64,000 bases of DNA from the NCBI GenBank assembly GCA_020698575.1, contig CM036242.1, positions 42,558,662 through 42,622,661 on the forward strand, in the 5' to 3' direction. Numbering within the stretch: position 1 is the stretch's first letter; each line of letters opens with the position of its first letter. This DNA comes from Bostrychus sinensis. Taxonomy: Eukaryota > Chordata > Actinopteri > Gobiiformes > Eleotridae. Below the pieces are notes generated by a model that made no database searches, was not told the DNA's origin, and saw nothing but the letters and a program-made list of their open reading frames with translations. The position numbers and the translations under genes were made by a program. Of the stretch, positions 44,275-54,773 are shown one piece after another.

Positions 44275-44578
44275 AACAGGACTAAACCAGGCTAAACCAG
44301 AATTAAACCAGGACTAAACCAGGACTAAACCAGGACTAAACCAGAATTAAATCAGAATTAAACCAGGACTAAACCAGGACTAAACCAGGATTAAACCAGG
44401 ACTAAACCAGGGCTAAACCAGGGCTAAACCAGAATTAAATCAGAATTAAACCAGGACTAAACCAGGGCTAAACCAGGGCTAAACCAGAATTAAATCAGAA
44501 TTAAACCAGGACTAAACCAGGACTAAACCAGGATTAAACCAGGACTAAACCAGGACTAAACCAGGACTAAACTGGGAT
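44275..44578 (+). repeat. 11-bp motif array (GGACTAAACCA, GAATTAAACCA)
   Basis: About 27 units of 11 bp. GGACTAAACCA, GGGCTAAACCA and GAATTAAACCA/GAATTAAATCA alternate in a repeated higher-order pattern (44340-44430 against 44430-44520). Confidence 0.95.
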
Positions 44579-44829
44579 AAAAGTCAGCTGTGTTTTGTAG
44601 AGCAGAGTGTGTTAACTGCAGGTGTTGACTCTGTATTGATTATCACTGAGCGAGGAGTCACACATTAACCTCCACTTACAGCCATCTGTCCAGAGACTCC
44701 ACAGTTTACCCACAATTCACAGGGCCATGTGGGTATAACCCCAGCTCACCCCATCACAGGTAACAGTATCAGGAGACAGGAGGCCTAGAGGAAGACCAGA
44801 GAGGAGGGCTATTTTTATTTTTAATTTTT
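44579..44829. other. Unassigned DNA with LINE scrap
   Basis: 44781-44814 (aggaggcctagaggaagacc agagagg) encodes RRPRGRPERR, the basic segment typical of LINE ORF2 C-termini, and matches 63930-63950 closely. No other coding signal. Confidence 0.4.
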
Positions 44830-45100
44830 TCTCTCTTCTCTAAAGCAGCAGAGCTGTTTCCAGTGGACTCTCTGGATCCAGACCTATCCCAGTCGTTTCT
44901 CTGCAGCTCTGTCTCACAGAAGCAGAAGATAATCTCCTCTCAGAAATAACCAAGATGGCTGTGGCTTATACAGAATCAATGTAATAACTTCTCTCTGATC
45001 AACAGCGTTTAGGTCTTTCCTTCATCTCCTGTTGGTTCTGCTGAAGTCCTTGTTGTTGTTCATTCCTCTGTGGGATTTTTGTCTTTGTCAAGTTCTAAAC
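44830..45100 (-). repeat. Dispersed repeat family B, copy 3
   Basis: In reverse complement: gacaaaaatcccacagagga, acaacaacaaggacttcagc, agaaccaacaggagatgaag, gaaagacctaaacgctgttg and agaagttattacattgattc. Strong similarity to 15015-15115. Confidence 0.65.
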
Positions 45101-45370
45101 CAGGAGTGAACTAGGTCTAAACCAGGACTACATCTGGTATTAAACCAAGGCAGAACCAGACCTAAACCAGAACTAAACCAAGTCTTAAAAGGGTCTAAAG
45201 CTGGACAAAACCAGGTCTAAACCAGAGCTAAGCAAGTACTAACCTAGGACTAAAGCTAATTTAAACCAGGATGGAACCAGGACTATATCAGAACTAGAGA
45301 AGATCCAAACAGGACTAAAATTTAAACCAAGACAAAGGTAGGGCTACACCAGATCTAGAGCAGGACAGTC
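45100..45370 (+). repeat. Degenerate 11-bp motif region
   Basis: About 20 diverged units (ggtctaaaccaggactacat style). Spacing is often 11 or 12 bp. Confidence 0.65.
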
Positions 45371-45761
45371 AGACCAAAGCCAGAGTCGGATATTTTGTGG
45401 CAGACTCCTCGTCTTTTGGCTCCCTCACAGAATCCTTGCTTCCTTCTTCCCTTCTTTCCTCTCCTCCTCGAGCTCTGCCTGATGAATATTTCTCTTTGAG
45501 TGAATCCAGCTTTTCCTCTGTGTTTTCCTCAGAGACAGGCGTGAGGAGAATCAGAATCCTCCTCCAAACGTTCGGCATGGACCCACTTTTAAAGCTAAAA
45601 ACATTAGCTTAGCATGTTCTGAATGTGGAAACTGTTCATCTAAAAGCAGAATGGACATCTGGTTTAGAAGATGGAAGGATAAAGACTTGTCTACTGGATT
45701 CAGGAACATCCACCCTCTCTCAAAACCTTTACATACATGTGAGGACAGTTATGGAAAGGTC

Positions 45762-45794
<33 letters not shown>

Positions 45795-45925
45795 GAAAAA
45801 GATTTTTTTCCTTAATTCTCAGCCAATTTACAATTTTAATAGATTTTTTCTCATGTTGGCTAACATGAAAAACTATGTTAATGTAGGTTTATTGTTTTTA
45901 AATGAGATTATTGCAGCATTTTATC
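45371..45925. other. Unassigned DNA with (AAT)n tract
   Basis: The (AAT)n tract is at 45762-45794. No gene recognised. Confidence 0.4.
45762..45794. repeat. (AAT)n microsatellite
   Basis: Eleven perfect ATA/AAT repeats. Confidence 0.95.
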
Positions 45926-46131
45926 CAGGGCTTGACATTAGCAGCAGCCAACCGGCCAAATACTGGTAGATTCCCATTTTGGCTGGTAGCACGTTTAGTC
46001 TCACTAGTCACTTTGGTTGGTTCAATTTTATGCATGTATCTTAACTTTAGAAGTCATTAATTCCTTTTGCTATGTTTCAGTGGCCACCAGGGGCGGACTG
46101 GGACAGAAAAACAGCCCTGGAGTCTGCCCAG

Positions 46132-46180
46132 CCCCCCCCCCCCCCCCCCCCCCCCCGTCCCTCAAAAAAAAAAAAAAAAA
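46132..46180. repeat. Poly(C)25 followed by poly(A)17
   Basis: C run 46132-46156 and A run 46164-46180, separated by gtccctc. The run lies near the left end of the hAT element. The opposite strand is poly(G) and could form quadruplex structures. Confidence 0.9.
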
Positions 46181-46204
46181 GCACAATTCATGGTTGAGGT
46201 CAGG

Positions 46205-46395
46205 TTTAGGCCTGGGTTTGTAGAGGTTTAGTTCCAGATTTGAATCTGATTTGATCCTGATTAAGCCCTGGTTTTGTCCCTGTTTAGACCTAGTTTAGAC
46301 CTGGTTTAGCTATAGTTTTGGACAGCGTATACCTATTTTAGTTAGGGTTTAGTCTTGGTTAGACCTGGTTGTGTCATGTTTTAGATATAGTTTAG
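46205..46395 (-). repeat. Degenerate 11-bp motif region, minus orientation, inside a hAT element
   Basis: Units such as gacctagttta and gacctggttta at 11- to 13-bp spacing. It lies wholly inside the hAT element at 46088-47364. Confidence 0.65.
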
Positions 46396-46466
46396 ACCTG
46401 GATTACACTATGACTTATTATTGGAGGGCTTGGGAACATCCCTGGATTTAATTCACATTAGATATA

Positions 46467-46669
46467 GTTGCAATAGTAGGTTTAAAAGCTGTCATCTGGA
46501 CTTGGTTTTAAAGTTGAAGACGTTTCACCTTTTATCCAAGAGGCTTTCTCAATTCTGAAATTTGATTTGGCTGTAAGAGAGCTCTCTTTAAAACCAAGTC
46601 CAGATGACAGCATTTAAACCTACTATTGCAATGGAATCAGCCTGGATGAATGAGAGTCTTCACAGACAT
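46467..46669. mobile_element. Small inverted-repeat element with 10-bp TSD (inner copy)
   Basis: Contains 45-bp inverted arms (46469-46513 and 46586-46630, one mismatch) around a 72-bp centre with gaagacgtttcacctttta, a phrase common in fish genomes. A perfect 10-bp direct repeat attagatata flanks it (46457-46466 and 46670-46679). The right arm is followed by 39 bp (ggaatcagcctggatgaatg...) before the duplication, so the ends are not symmetric and the class is unclear. Confidence 0.7.
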
Positions 46670-46830
46670 ATTAGATATAATATTATTCTTATTATTCATA
46701 TTGTTATTGTTATGATAGTGTTTTAGAGCTATGTATAGGAGGTGGAATAAATATGTCATAGCCTAAATAGCTATGAAAGCCCTGTGTTTCATACAGTAAG
46801 CTATACTCACCACTTGCTCTGTACACGGCT

Positions 46831-47130
46831 CTAACTGAGGTAAAACTTCATCTGGTTCTGTGGGTCCCTGAGCCTGAGCAGCGCTGGGCCCCCACCACAC
46901 TCAGCCTCTTCATCCTCATGTTGTGCTGTACTGGTGGATGTGGCTTTAGCACTGCTGCTGTCAAACACTTCTGTTATATTTTTACACTTGGACGCCTCAC
47001 ATGCAAGCGACTTAAGCTTCTTTTCCCTGACTTTCTCTGCTCCGCCCTTCTCCTTTCGTTTTATTAACCGTTTTTTATCCATTACGTAAACGCACCGCAG
47101 CCTCTGCTCACGCGCCACCGCCGTCTTCAC
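46831..47130 (-). pseudogene. hAT transposase N-terminal remnant
   Basis: A 99-codon minus-strand frame. From the internal Met it reads MDKKRLIKRKEKGGAEKVRE and continues KKLKSLACEASKCKNITEVF, then an acidic/Ser-rich segment (STSTAQHEDEEAECGG). The basic GAExxREKK region followed by a short Leu/Phe patch resembles the N-terminus of hAT-family (ZMYM1/Buster-like) proteins. No zinc finger or catalytic domain follows. Because it lies inside an element with hAT ends and an 8-bp target duplication, a transposon origin is more likely than a host gene. The extension upstream of the internal Met may be non-coding. Confidence 0.5.
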
Positions 47131-47942
47131 GGCCGCCTGTCGGCTGCTTCTTGCGGACTTGTTCGAGTGCCTGACTGCATTGAGTGGCTGCAGCTGTTCT
47201 GCTTTCTTCTTCTACTCTGCTGTTGCGCATCAGCGCAGCTGCGCCCTCTCTGGTCTGGTTGTGTATGTGTTTATGGAGTCAATGTAAAACGGGCCCATCG
47301 GCCGTCTCAGCGACCGGCTGCTTCTGTGATCCTCCAGAATGCACAGATGGCCAGTCCACCCCTGGTGGCCACCTAATTTAGTACAGAATAATTCATCATG
47401 ATCTGACCAAAAAACAATAACAAAAACACGTATTAGGATCGAGACCACATGCAAAAAGATCACATTTTTTCTACCTAGGTAAAACTCCAATTCCAATTCC
47501 ATTTCATAAATTCTTGTCTACACATAAAACCAAGCATTACATTTCATTATGTAGTATCCTACAAAATACGATAAAGTAATAAAATAATCATTTCAGCTAA
47601 TTAAATTCTGGCTTTTGCAACAGTGGCCAATGAGCAAAAAAAAAAGTTTATTTCAAGCCCTGATTGTGATTATAGAAAAAAAAAAAATTAATAACAAATG
47701 TTTTAGAGGATGCCACATGGACGGAGATAAGATTTACTCTGTCGAGTTAAATCTGTTTATTGATATTTGATAAATCCCTGTGCATACATAAAATGAAATT
47801 TTACATTTCTTTAAGCTTATCATACAATACACAGAAACCTAACTAATTAAATTCTGGCTAGTAAAAACACTCGAGGCTAGTAACTATTGACAAAGATGAG
47901 CCACGGTGGCCAGTAAGAAAAAAAGTTAATGTCAAGCCCTGG

Positions 47943-49799
47943 TTGTAATATTTGTATTTTAGCTTTTTATTCTATTTACAGAAAAGCAGCCAGGCATCAG
48001 CAAAGTCACAAAGACAATACTGAAGACATTCATGTCTTTTAGCTTTAGCTGCTTCTAATGACCAGGTTTATTATAATTATATTATAATACACCATTATCC
48101 ACCAGAGAGGCCTCCTGTGAAAAGATGCTAACTCCAGAGCAGGTGGCTAATTAGCACATAAACAAAGACACGTATGTTAGCGCTGCTGCTGTTTGTTGTT
48201 GTTCATTTTGGCCAAACTGCTGACCCGCCTAAACAAGGACATTACAGAGGTAAAAGGACTATTTTCTCTGGGATTATTTGTGTTTTTAGTGTCTGCAGAG
48301 TCTCCACAGTCAGTATTTAATATGATCTGGAGCTAACAGTAGCATTAGCCACAACACAGGAAACTTGCACTTGCAGGAAGCTATTTCAGCTAAATTTGAA
48401 ATCATCCCAAATTAAAAACATAAATCAATCCAAATTAATTCGAATTATCATTTTTATATTAAGCTTGGACAAAGGTTGGAGGAAGAGGAGAGAACACAGA
48501 GAAGACCCTGCACACTCAGAGAGATCAGGAGTCCAACCCACAACCTCCTCCTCACTGAGAGACAGCAGGAGACGGGCTAACCACTCTGCCACTGTGCAGC
48601 CCATAACAATACTTCACGTTTCAAGAGTACTAAATTAAAACCTTTACACATACGTTTGGGAACTTCACAGCCAACTAAAAAAGTCCTGAGCTCTTGGTTT
48701 TGCCCCAGTCCTCTCTCTTGCCCCTGTCCTGCTGCAGTGTGTCTTTAAAAGAGACAGTCCCACCCCGGCGCTGCTCTCCTCCCTGGTCCTGGAGACAGAG
48801 ACCGGGCCTAACGAGATTCTCCTCTGGACTATAGATCCGATTAGGCCCGGCTTTATTACATCAGGCTCCATTTACGAGGCTTAAGCAGGACTCGGGTCTG
48901 ACCTTGTCAAAGACAGAGCTCCAAGCCAACAGTGGAGAGGAGTCTGTCCCGCACTGCAGCCTCGGGACGGGCACGAGCCTGGGGATGGACACAGTCAGGA
49001 CTCAACAACAGACAAACATGAAGAGAAAACAGAAGGAATGTGATCAGCCATCTATCAGCCATTTCTGCACAGTGGCATTATTTTTGAGCTGGAAGTCAAA
49101 TAAAAAAAATTTAAAAAAGTGGGGACGAATGAAGAGGATCAAGCTGCTGAAAGAATATCCCAAAAAAACTCAAGGTCTTAGTCTTAGTTTGGTCCTGGTC
49201 TAAACCCTTAATAATAAAACCTATTTAAGTCCCCTGTGGTGCTCTAAAACACTGCAGTCGCGTTACATGTCTCAGTTACGCCTGTGGGCTGAACCTGATG
49301 AGAGACACTGCACAGATGAACCTCTGTAAAGACCGGGACGGGGAGGAGGTCCAGAGCTCTGTCCCTGGATCAATACAATACACCGCTTTAGGCTGTCATG
49401 GCAGAGCTCCTGAAAGCTCTCTATGTCTTTAAGGTAAAGTCCTGTTGTCCAGTGGTTTAAACCTGGTTTTGTCCTGTCTTACTCCTTGTTTAGTTCCTGT
49501 TTAGACCTAGTTTTGTTCTGTTTTAATCCAGGTTTAGTTCTTGTGTAGACTTGCTCTTTGAGGTCCAAACCTATAGGATTTATTATGTTAAATATTAAAA
49601 CTCTATGATTTTTTTTCTCAGATGATTCCTGTGATATTAGCCTTGACTTCTCTATGACGCTGAAGGAATGTCCTCTCTCCCATAAGTTTGTTTGCACAGG
49701 TATAAAAAATGCCTTACATACATGAGCATGGCATTCACAAACACATAACATTAATCTGAACATTGACAAAGTAAACAAGGCAACAGACCGACTGGATTC
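47943..49799. other. Unassigned DNA
   Basis: No gene recognised. 48810-48905 (actatagatccgattaggcc, gctttattacatcaggctcc) is unique-looking and could be a non-coding conserved piece. 49445-49545 holds a few minus-orientation 11-bp motifs (tcctgtttagacctagtttt). Confidence 0.35.
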
Positions 49800-50105
49800 T
49801 CTACTGATTTAGTGCTGTGATGGCCGAAGCTGTGAGACTGTGTTGATCAAAGCTGTATTTATTATCTATTGTCATTCCTAATAATCTACAGTTTCTATTT
49901 AGGTAAAGATGATTTTTTTCATGAAAAGGCCCAAACTTTTTGGCATTGTCTGTGTATTTCAGGATTGCAATGGTAGGTGAGAGGCTGGTGCTGTCATTTG
50001 TCTATAAGGTGTAAAGAAACGGGCTTGACACGCAGCCCTGTGGTGCTCCGGTGTTGGTGAGGAGTGGAGCTGTCTGTTGTCTGTTTGTGAGGAAGTCGTA
50101 TGTGA
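49800..50105 (-). pseudogene. L2/CR1-type LINE reverse transcriptase fragment
   Basis: The minus-strand translation reads YDFLTNRQQTAPLLTNTGAP continuing QGCVSSPFLYTL (50100-50010). After one stop it reads NDSTSLSPTIAILKYTDNAK (50003-49944), then LGMTIDNKYSFDQH further on. GAPQGCVSSPFLY is RT motif B of jockey/CR1/L2-group LINEs. YTDNA sits where the catalytic FADD/YADD motif belongs, so one catalytic Asp is lost. It directly abuts the Tc1-like element at 50106. Confidence 0.6.
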
Positions 50106-50730
50106 GGTTTTTACAAAACAATTTCTGCAAATGTTGGGATGCTTTTTAAATAAAATGAAAACTAAAAGCTTTTCAAATCACAGCCAATAGTTTCTTCCCA
50201 CTAGAACATAGATAACATGACAAATGTGACACTTTTATCACAAAATGACCTAATTTCAAATGTGATGCCTCCTGTGTTCTCTATAGGAGACAGATCTGGA
50301 CTCTGCTGCTGTAGCTGCAGTCTGTGGTTTAGCAATGTCCTGAAAAACACAAGGCCTTCCCTAAAACAGACATTGTCTGGAAGAGAGCAGATGTTTCTCT
50401 AAAACCTTTATAAACCTTTCAGCATTCATAGTTCCTTCCAAAACACACAGCGGCCCATCCCGTCCATTTTAAATGAGCCTTGTCCCGGGACACGGCGGCG
50501 CTTCTGGACCATGTTCACAGATGGCTTCCTTTTTGCAGGATAGAGCTTTAGTTGGCTCTGCAGATGGAGGATTGTGTTTACCCACAGTGGTTTCTGAAAG
50601 TATTCCTGGGCCCATTTAGTAAAGTCATTGACACAATCATGAAGAGTGATGCAGGGCCCCTGAGGGCCCCAAGACCACGGGCTATAACACAATAAATTTA
50701 AAAAAACATCCCAGTATTTCCAGAATTCAG
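50106..50730 (-). mobile_element. Tc1-like transposon, second copy, internally deleted
   Basis: The same family as 30093-32022: ends near gcaaatgttgggatgctttt (left) and agtatttccagaattcaggt (right), with the characteristic 'ctaaaagcttttcaaatcac' and 'acatagataacatgacaaat' subterminal text. About 625 bp remain. Confidence 0.7.
50426..50692 (-). pseudogene. Tc1-like transposase, central remnant
   Basis: An 88-codon minus-strand frame with HDCVNDFTKWAQEYFQKPLW, VNTILHLQSQLKLYPAKRKP and SVNMVQKRRRVPGQGSFKMD, the region between the DNA-binding and DDE domains of this family. The DDE residues are absent: the frame ends at GRCVFWKEL, where the family usually continues toward the first catalytic Asp. 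It retains part of what the copy at 30444-30703 has lost. Confidence 0.65.
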
Positions 50731-53700
50731 GTTGTAGTTTTTGGATTAATGCTGGGTCGTGTGAAAAGCAGAGGTGAAATCACCCTGAGGTCTCTGTCCC
50801 ACTGCAGGACTGTCCTCTGTCCCAATACTGCTCTGAAATCACAATTATGAACCTGAGCCTATCTTTAGAGGAGGACTGGCTGCAGCCCATCAGCAGCAGC
50901 AGTGGTCTTCGGGCGATTCGGATTCCTGGGGGGGAACCTCCATTTCGGGGCCGGTGATGAATGAAGGTGTGCAGACGAGTGGAGGCCTGGGGGAGGGGAG
51001 GGCATCTGACGTCTTCCCCTCTCAGCAGCAGCAGCAGCAGCCTCTCAGGGGACCTCAGATCTGGGAAGCATCAGAGAGAGAGGAGCGATCCGAACCTGGC
51101 CTGAGGAGGAGGGAGGTCAGGACACAGCAGAGAAAACATTTAAAATAACATTACAATATGAGGAATGGTTCTCAGATAGGATTTTAGCTGTCATCTGGAA
51201 TTGGCTGTAGCAGGAGTCCTTTATTTTCATTAACATTTTATTCTGGTGCACAATATTTTTTATGGTGAAGGCTGTGATTATTTTACTGTCATGGCTGTGT
51301 GCATTCTAGTTTTTATCTCATTAAAACTATATTTATGTTTCAAATGAAAAACATATACTCAAAAGAATATAATCAGGCTGGTCAAGTTTACATTTATTTT
51401 AAACATAAGAAGCACTAGGAGAGCACAGGGTGGGGTTAGACCTGGTTTAGTCCTGGTTTAGCCCTGGTTAAGTCCTGTTTTAGGTCTAGTTAAATCCTGG
51501 TTTAGTCGCGTTTAAGTCCTGGCACATAAAGAAAACTAGTAATTATACTTATTACAGTTACATGTGTTGACCGCTGGGGGGCTCTAGAGAACACAGCTCC
51601 ACAGTCACAGCAGAGGAAATCACGGTATATTCAAAGACTGAACAGACAACCGCTACTGTTGCCTCATTTTTAGGCCCAAGCCCCAAGAGTGGTGTAGGAC
51701 CTGTTGTGTCTGCACAGCACTGCCCTGAAGTGTGTGAAGAAAAAGAAAGCATGAAACAGTTTCCCACATGCACACTCATGGCATCGAGCACTATCTGGAC
51801 ATTTATGCCTCAAGTATGGAAGCCCCATACTTATATTCACTCAGAGTGAATGGAAGTCAGTGGGCTCATTCACTTTTGACCTCAAAAAATGTATAATTTG
51901 TGGGTACCGTGAAACTGGATTTATTGTTTTTGCTAAAATTATAATTTTTATTATTTGCGTTTCTTTCTTTCTTTTTCTTCTGATGATCCCTATTCTGAGC
52001 CCCTGAACATTTATTAAAACTCACAATTTTTTTTATATAGGTATCATACAGAACAATACAAGAACGATAAAAAATGTCAGTCATATGGTTTTATGGTGTT
52101 GCCATGGCAATGACTGAAACCTGCCATTTTATTCCAATGGGATTAAAGCCGAACTTAGTAACTCGTTTCTTCACTTTTTTGCCTTATTTTTCTCTCTAGA
52201 GCTCCCCCTACAGTTCAGATTAAAGCACTCACAAGTCCAGTTGACTCCTGTGTGATCCCCCGCTCGGCTTTTTCCTCCTCCTCATATCTGTACAAAGTTT
52301 TTTCTGCCATTTGACCGCTCTGCCATGACAAAAATCAAGAAATAAAGCGATCTCTAGCTTGTTTTGCTAACCGGGATGTGCTGCTTTCTCGCAAGACTCG
52401 AGACTTCTGTGACTCCGGGTCAGAGGTGCTCACTGTTGCAAGTGTCACTTTCAGCTCAGAGACACCAGGGGGAGATGGAGGGCACTTCATTAACCCCACA
52501 ACAACTCATTTAACCATCACACAGACTCTGGAATACTTTATATAGGTAAAAAAGTTACTGAGTTCTGCTTTAAGACAAAAATCTTTATGGAGAGAAAAAA
52601 TAATTGTCCAAAGAATATTTGTGAAATTTGGCACTTAAGTTCTTTATGTCATTCTGATGAAAAAGTTTAAGGGGACCCATGCTGTATTTTTTACAGTGCT
52701 GCCATGGTGATGGTTGATTGCTGCCATTTTATTCTAATGGGAATTCCATTCTATGTAATACTATGGTGCAACAGAGCTATCTATGCCTTATATGGTGGTT
52801 TTTCATCATCATCAACTAAAAACTTTACAGCATGGTTTCACCTCTGGCCCAGCTCCGGTCACGGCAGGCGTGGGCCGATCATTGCCGCTTGCAGCTTTAA
52901 TCTTTGCTTTTTTTTTTTATCTGGTGAAAAAACATCTGGCAGCGCCGCTATGGTGGTTGTTTGTTTTTCTTGTATCTTGATAAAATCTTTAACTGTACTA
53001 CTGGTTATTTAACACAACACAGATGTTGACATAGAAAACAGTTGGATGTATAAATTATGTCATTACAACAAGGCTTGGAACGGATGGATCTGTTCACGAG
53101 CCTTTAGTTGGTGGGATTTATCAGCAGCAGGTGAACAGTTTAAGTAGATGTGTTAGAAGCAGGAAAAATGGGTAAGGATCTGAGCTTGAGTCTGACAAGG
53201 GCTGTCTCCAGAACTGCAGAACCTGTGGGGTGTTCCCGGTCCGCAGGGGTCAGGATCTATCCGAGCCAGTCCAAGGAATGAACAGAGGTGAACCGGAGAC
53301 AGGTGATGCAGGCAGGGAATGAAGACTGAGGCCCGCGTGTGGTCCAAGATCCCACAGACTGAGCAGCTCCTGTGTCCTGCCTTTTTCCTGGTAATTTTCT
53401 GTCACAAGCTGTCAATCCATCACGGAGCACTTGCGTCTAAATTGAGCCCGAACACAAAAGAAGGGCAGACGAGACGGACGCGGAATCAATCTGCGGCTGA
53501 TAACACGTGCGAGCCTTGTCCCCGCCACACGCAGATAACGGCGAATACCGCTACAAAGAGTCACTTTAACAAACAGGACGACAATCAATGAGCAGATAAA
53601 ACACAGCAGAGAGAGAACAAGAGAAAAAAACTCTTCAAATGGACTTACGGTGAATTTCTTTGTGCTGCAAATATGAAGCTCTGGTGTGTGTTAAATAAGT

Positions 53701-53814
53701 CCTGACTGTTAGCTATTCCCTTCAGGGGTCCACAATCCTCTGCCCTCACCTAACCCTCTGCATCCTCTTATATCTTGCAGAAAAATACTAACACTAAAGG
53801 GTCCAGACTCTGCT
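50731..53814. other. Unassigned DNA with local repeats
   Basis: No gene recognised. (CAG)n-like text near 51024-51042. A block near 52095-52150 (gttgccatggcaatgactga ... gccattttattccaatggga) recurs diverged at 52698-52745 (gctgccatggtgatggttga). 51430-51520 carries minus-orientation 11-bp motifs. 53430-53600 is CG-bearing and unique-looking (gcggctgataacacgtgcga). Confidence 0.4.
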
Positions 53815-54030
53815 TTTCTTCATATTTTTAACCCAGTCTTGGTCTCCTCTAGAACAGCAGCACATTTTACAGTCTTTAAAAACATTATGCGACTAAAAAA
53901 GAATGTTAATAAGAACTCTCCTGGTGCTATAAAGAAACAGGTGAAGAGACCAGCAGAGGGCAGCATAGTGTTGATGAACAAAAACAGAGAAAAAGAGCTG
54001 TTCACTTCCTTAAACTTTCTGTCTGATGCC
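53815..54030 (-). repeat. Dispersed repeat family A, copy 5
   Basis: In reverse complement it follows the second half of the family A reference: aagtttaaggaagtgaacag, ctgccctctgctggtctctt, cacctgtttctttatagcac, gtcgcataatgtttttaaag and tctagaggagaccaagactg. Confidence 0.65.
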
Positions 54031-54773
54031 TGAATGATTCTTCAAAAAGTAGTGATAAAAATCATCTGTATTATTAGTACCACTGGTTGGGAAACACTGC
54101 TATAGGTCAGAGATTCTGGGACAGCAGCAGGAAACTCAGGTAAATGCTGCTTATCCTCTCGTCCTTGGCTTCCTGTTTGGTTGGTCACATGATGAGGAGA
54201 GGTCACGTGACTCGGTGGTGTGTTGGTCACGTGACCCGGGGATGGCCTTGTGGCAGATTTACGGCGCGGCAGCTCCATTTGTCGTCTGTGCGGCGTTAGC
54301 TGTGACGGCGGCGTAGGCTCAGGTTTAAATGAGCCGTTAGCATTCATGAAGCTGTTTACATTCAACACATTATACATTATACTGAGACCTGAGTCCTTCA
54401 GAGACCAGGACTAGACCAGGACTACACCTCTGAAGTTACTAACAGCTCAGGACTAGAATAAACCAGAAATTCTAGGTGAACACAGAGCTGTCTTAAGACC
54501 TGACAGTTCCAGTTTCAAAAGTCCTACACCCAAACACAAGAAAAACCAAAAGCTGGACAAAACAAGGACTAATTCAAAACTCAGTCTGTGTTTACAGACT
54601 AAACCTGGTCTAAACCTGGTCTAAACTGGGTCTAAACCTCAGATTTCATTAGCAGACATGTTTAAAAGCTGGTCCTCAGAGTGTGACCAGAACAGCTTCA
54701 CACACACGGATTCAGTTTAATTAAATCTCATTAAATCTGATCCACCTCATTAACTTCAACTGACACTGAGCAG
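54031..54773. other. Unassigned DNA with scattered 11-bp motifs
   Basis: 54230-54340 contains CG-bearing unique text (gatttacggcgcggcagctc). 54395-54650 carries scattered motifs of the 11-bp type (aaacctggtct). No gene recognised. Confidence 0.35.

Larger units (their letters stand above)
46088..47364 (-). mobile_element. Non-autonomous hAT element with perfect 8-bp TSD (middle copy)
   Basis: 1,277 bp with ends CAGGGGCGGACTGGGACAG and, in reverse complement, CAGGGGTGGACTGGCCATC. It is flanked by a perfect 8-bp duplication GTGGCCAC at 46080-46087 and 47365-47372. It carries an N-terminal transposase-type remnant on the minus strand (46831-47130), an inner element at 46467-46669, 11-bp motif DNA in minus orientation (46205-46395) and a C25/A17 homopolymer pair. 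Confidence 0.85.
45926..47942. mobile_element. hAT-like element (outer copy of a three-level nest)
   Basis: Left end CAGGGCTTGACATTAGCAGC. The right end in reverse complement is CAGGGCTTGACATTAACTTT, a 15-bp terminal inverted repeat. The right part is present twice in tandem: 47373-47662, ending tttcaagccctg, and 47663-47942, ending gtcaagccctg; both contain aattaaattctggct. No clean target duplication seen. It contains the 46088-47364 element. Confidence 0.6.

Noticed and set aside
46831..47130. Host gene exon encoding a basic nuclear protein
   Set aside because: It lies inside an element with hAT termini and a perfect 8-bp target duplication; a transposase remnant is more likely.
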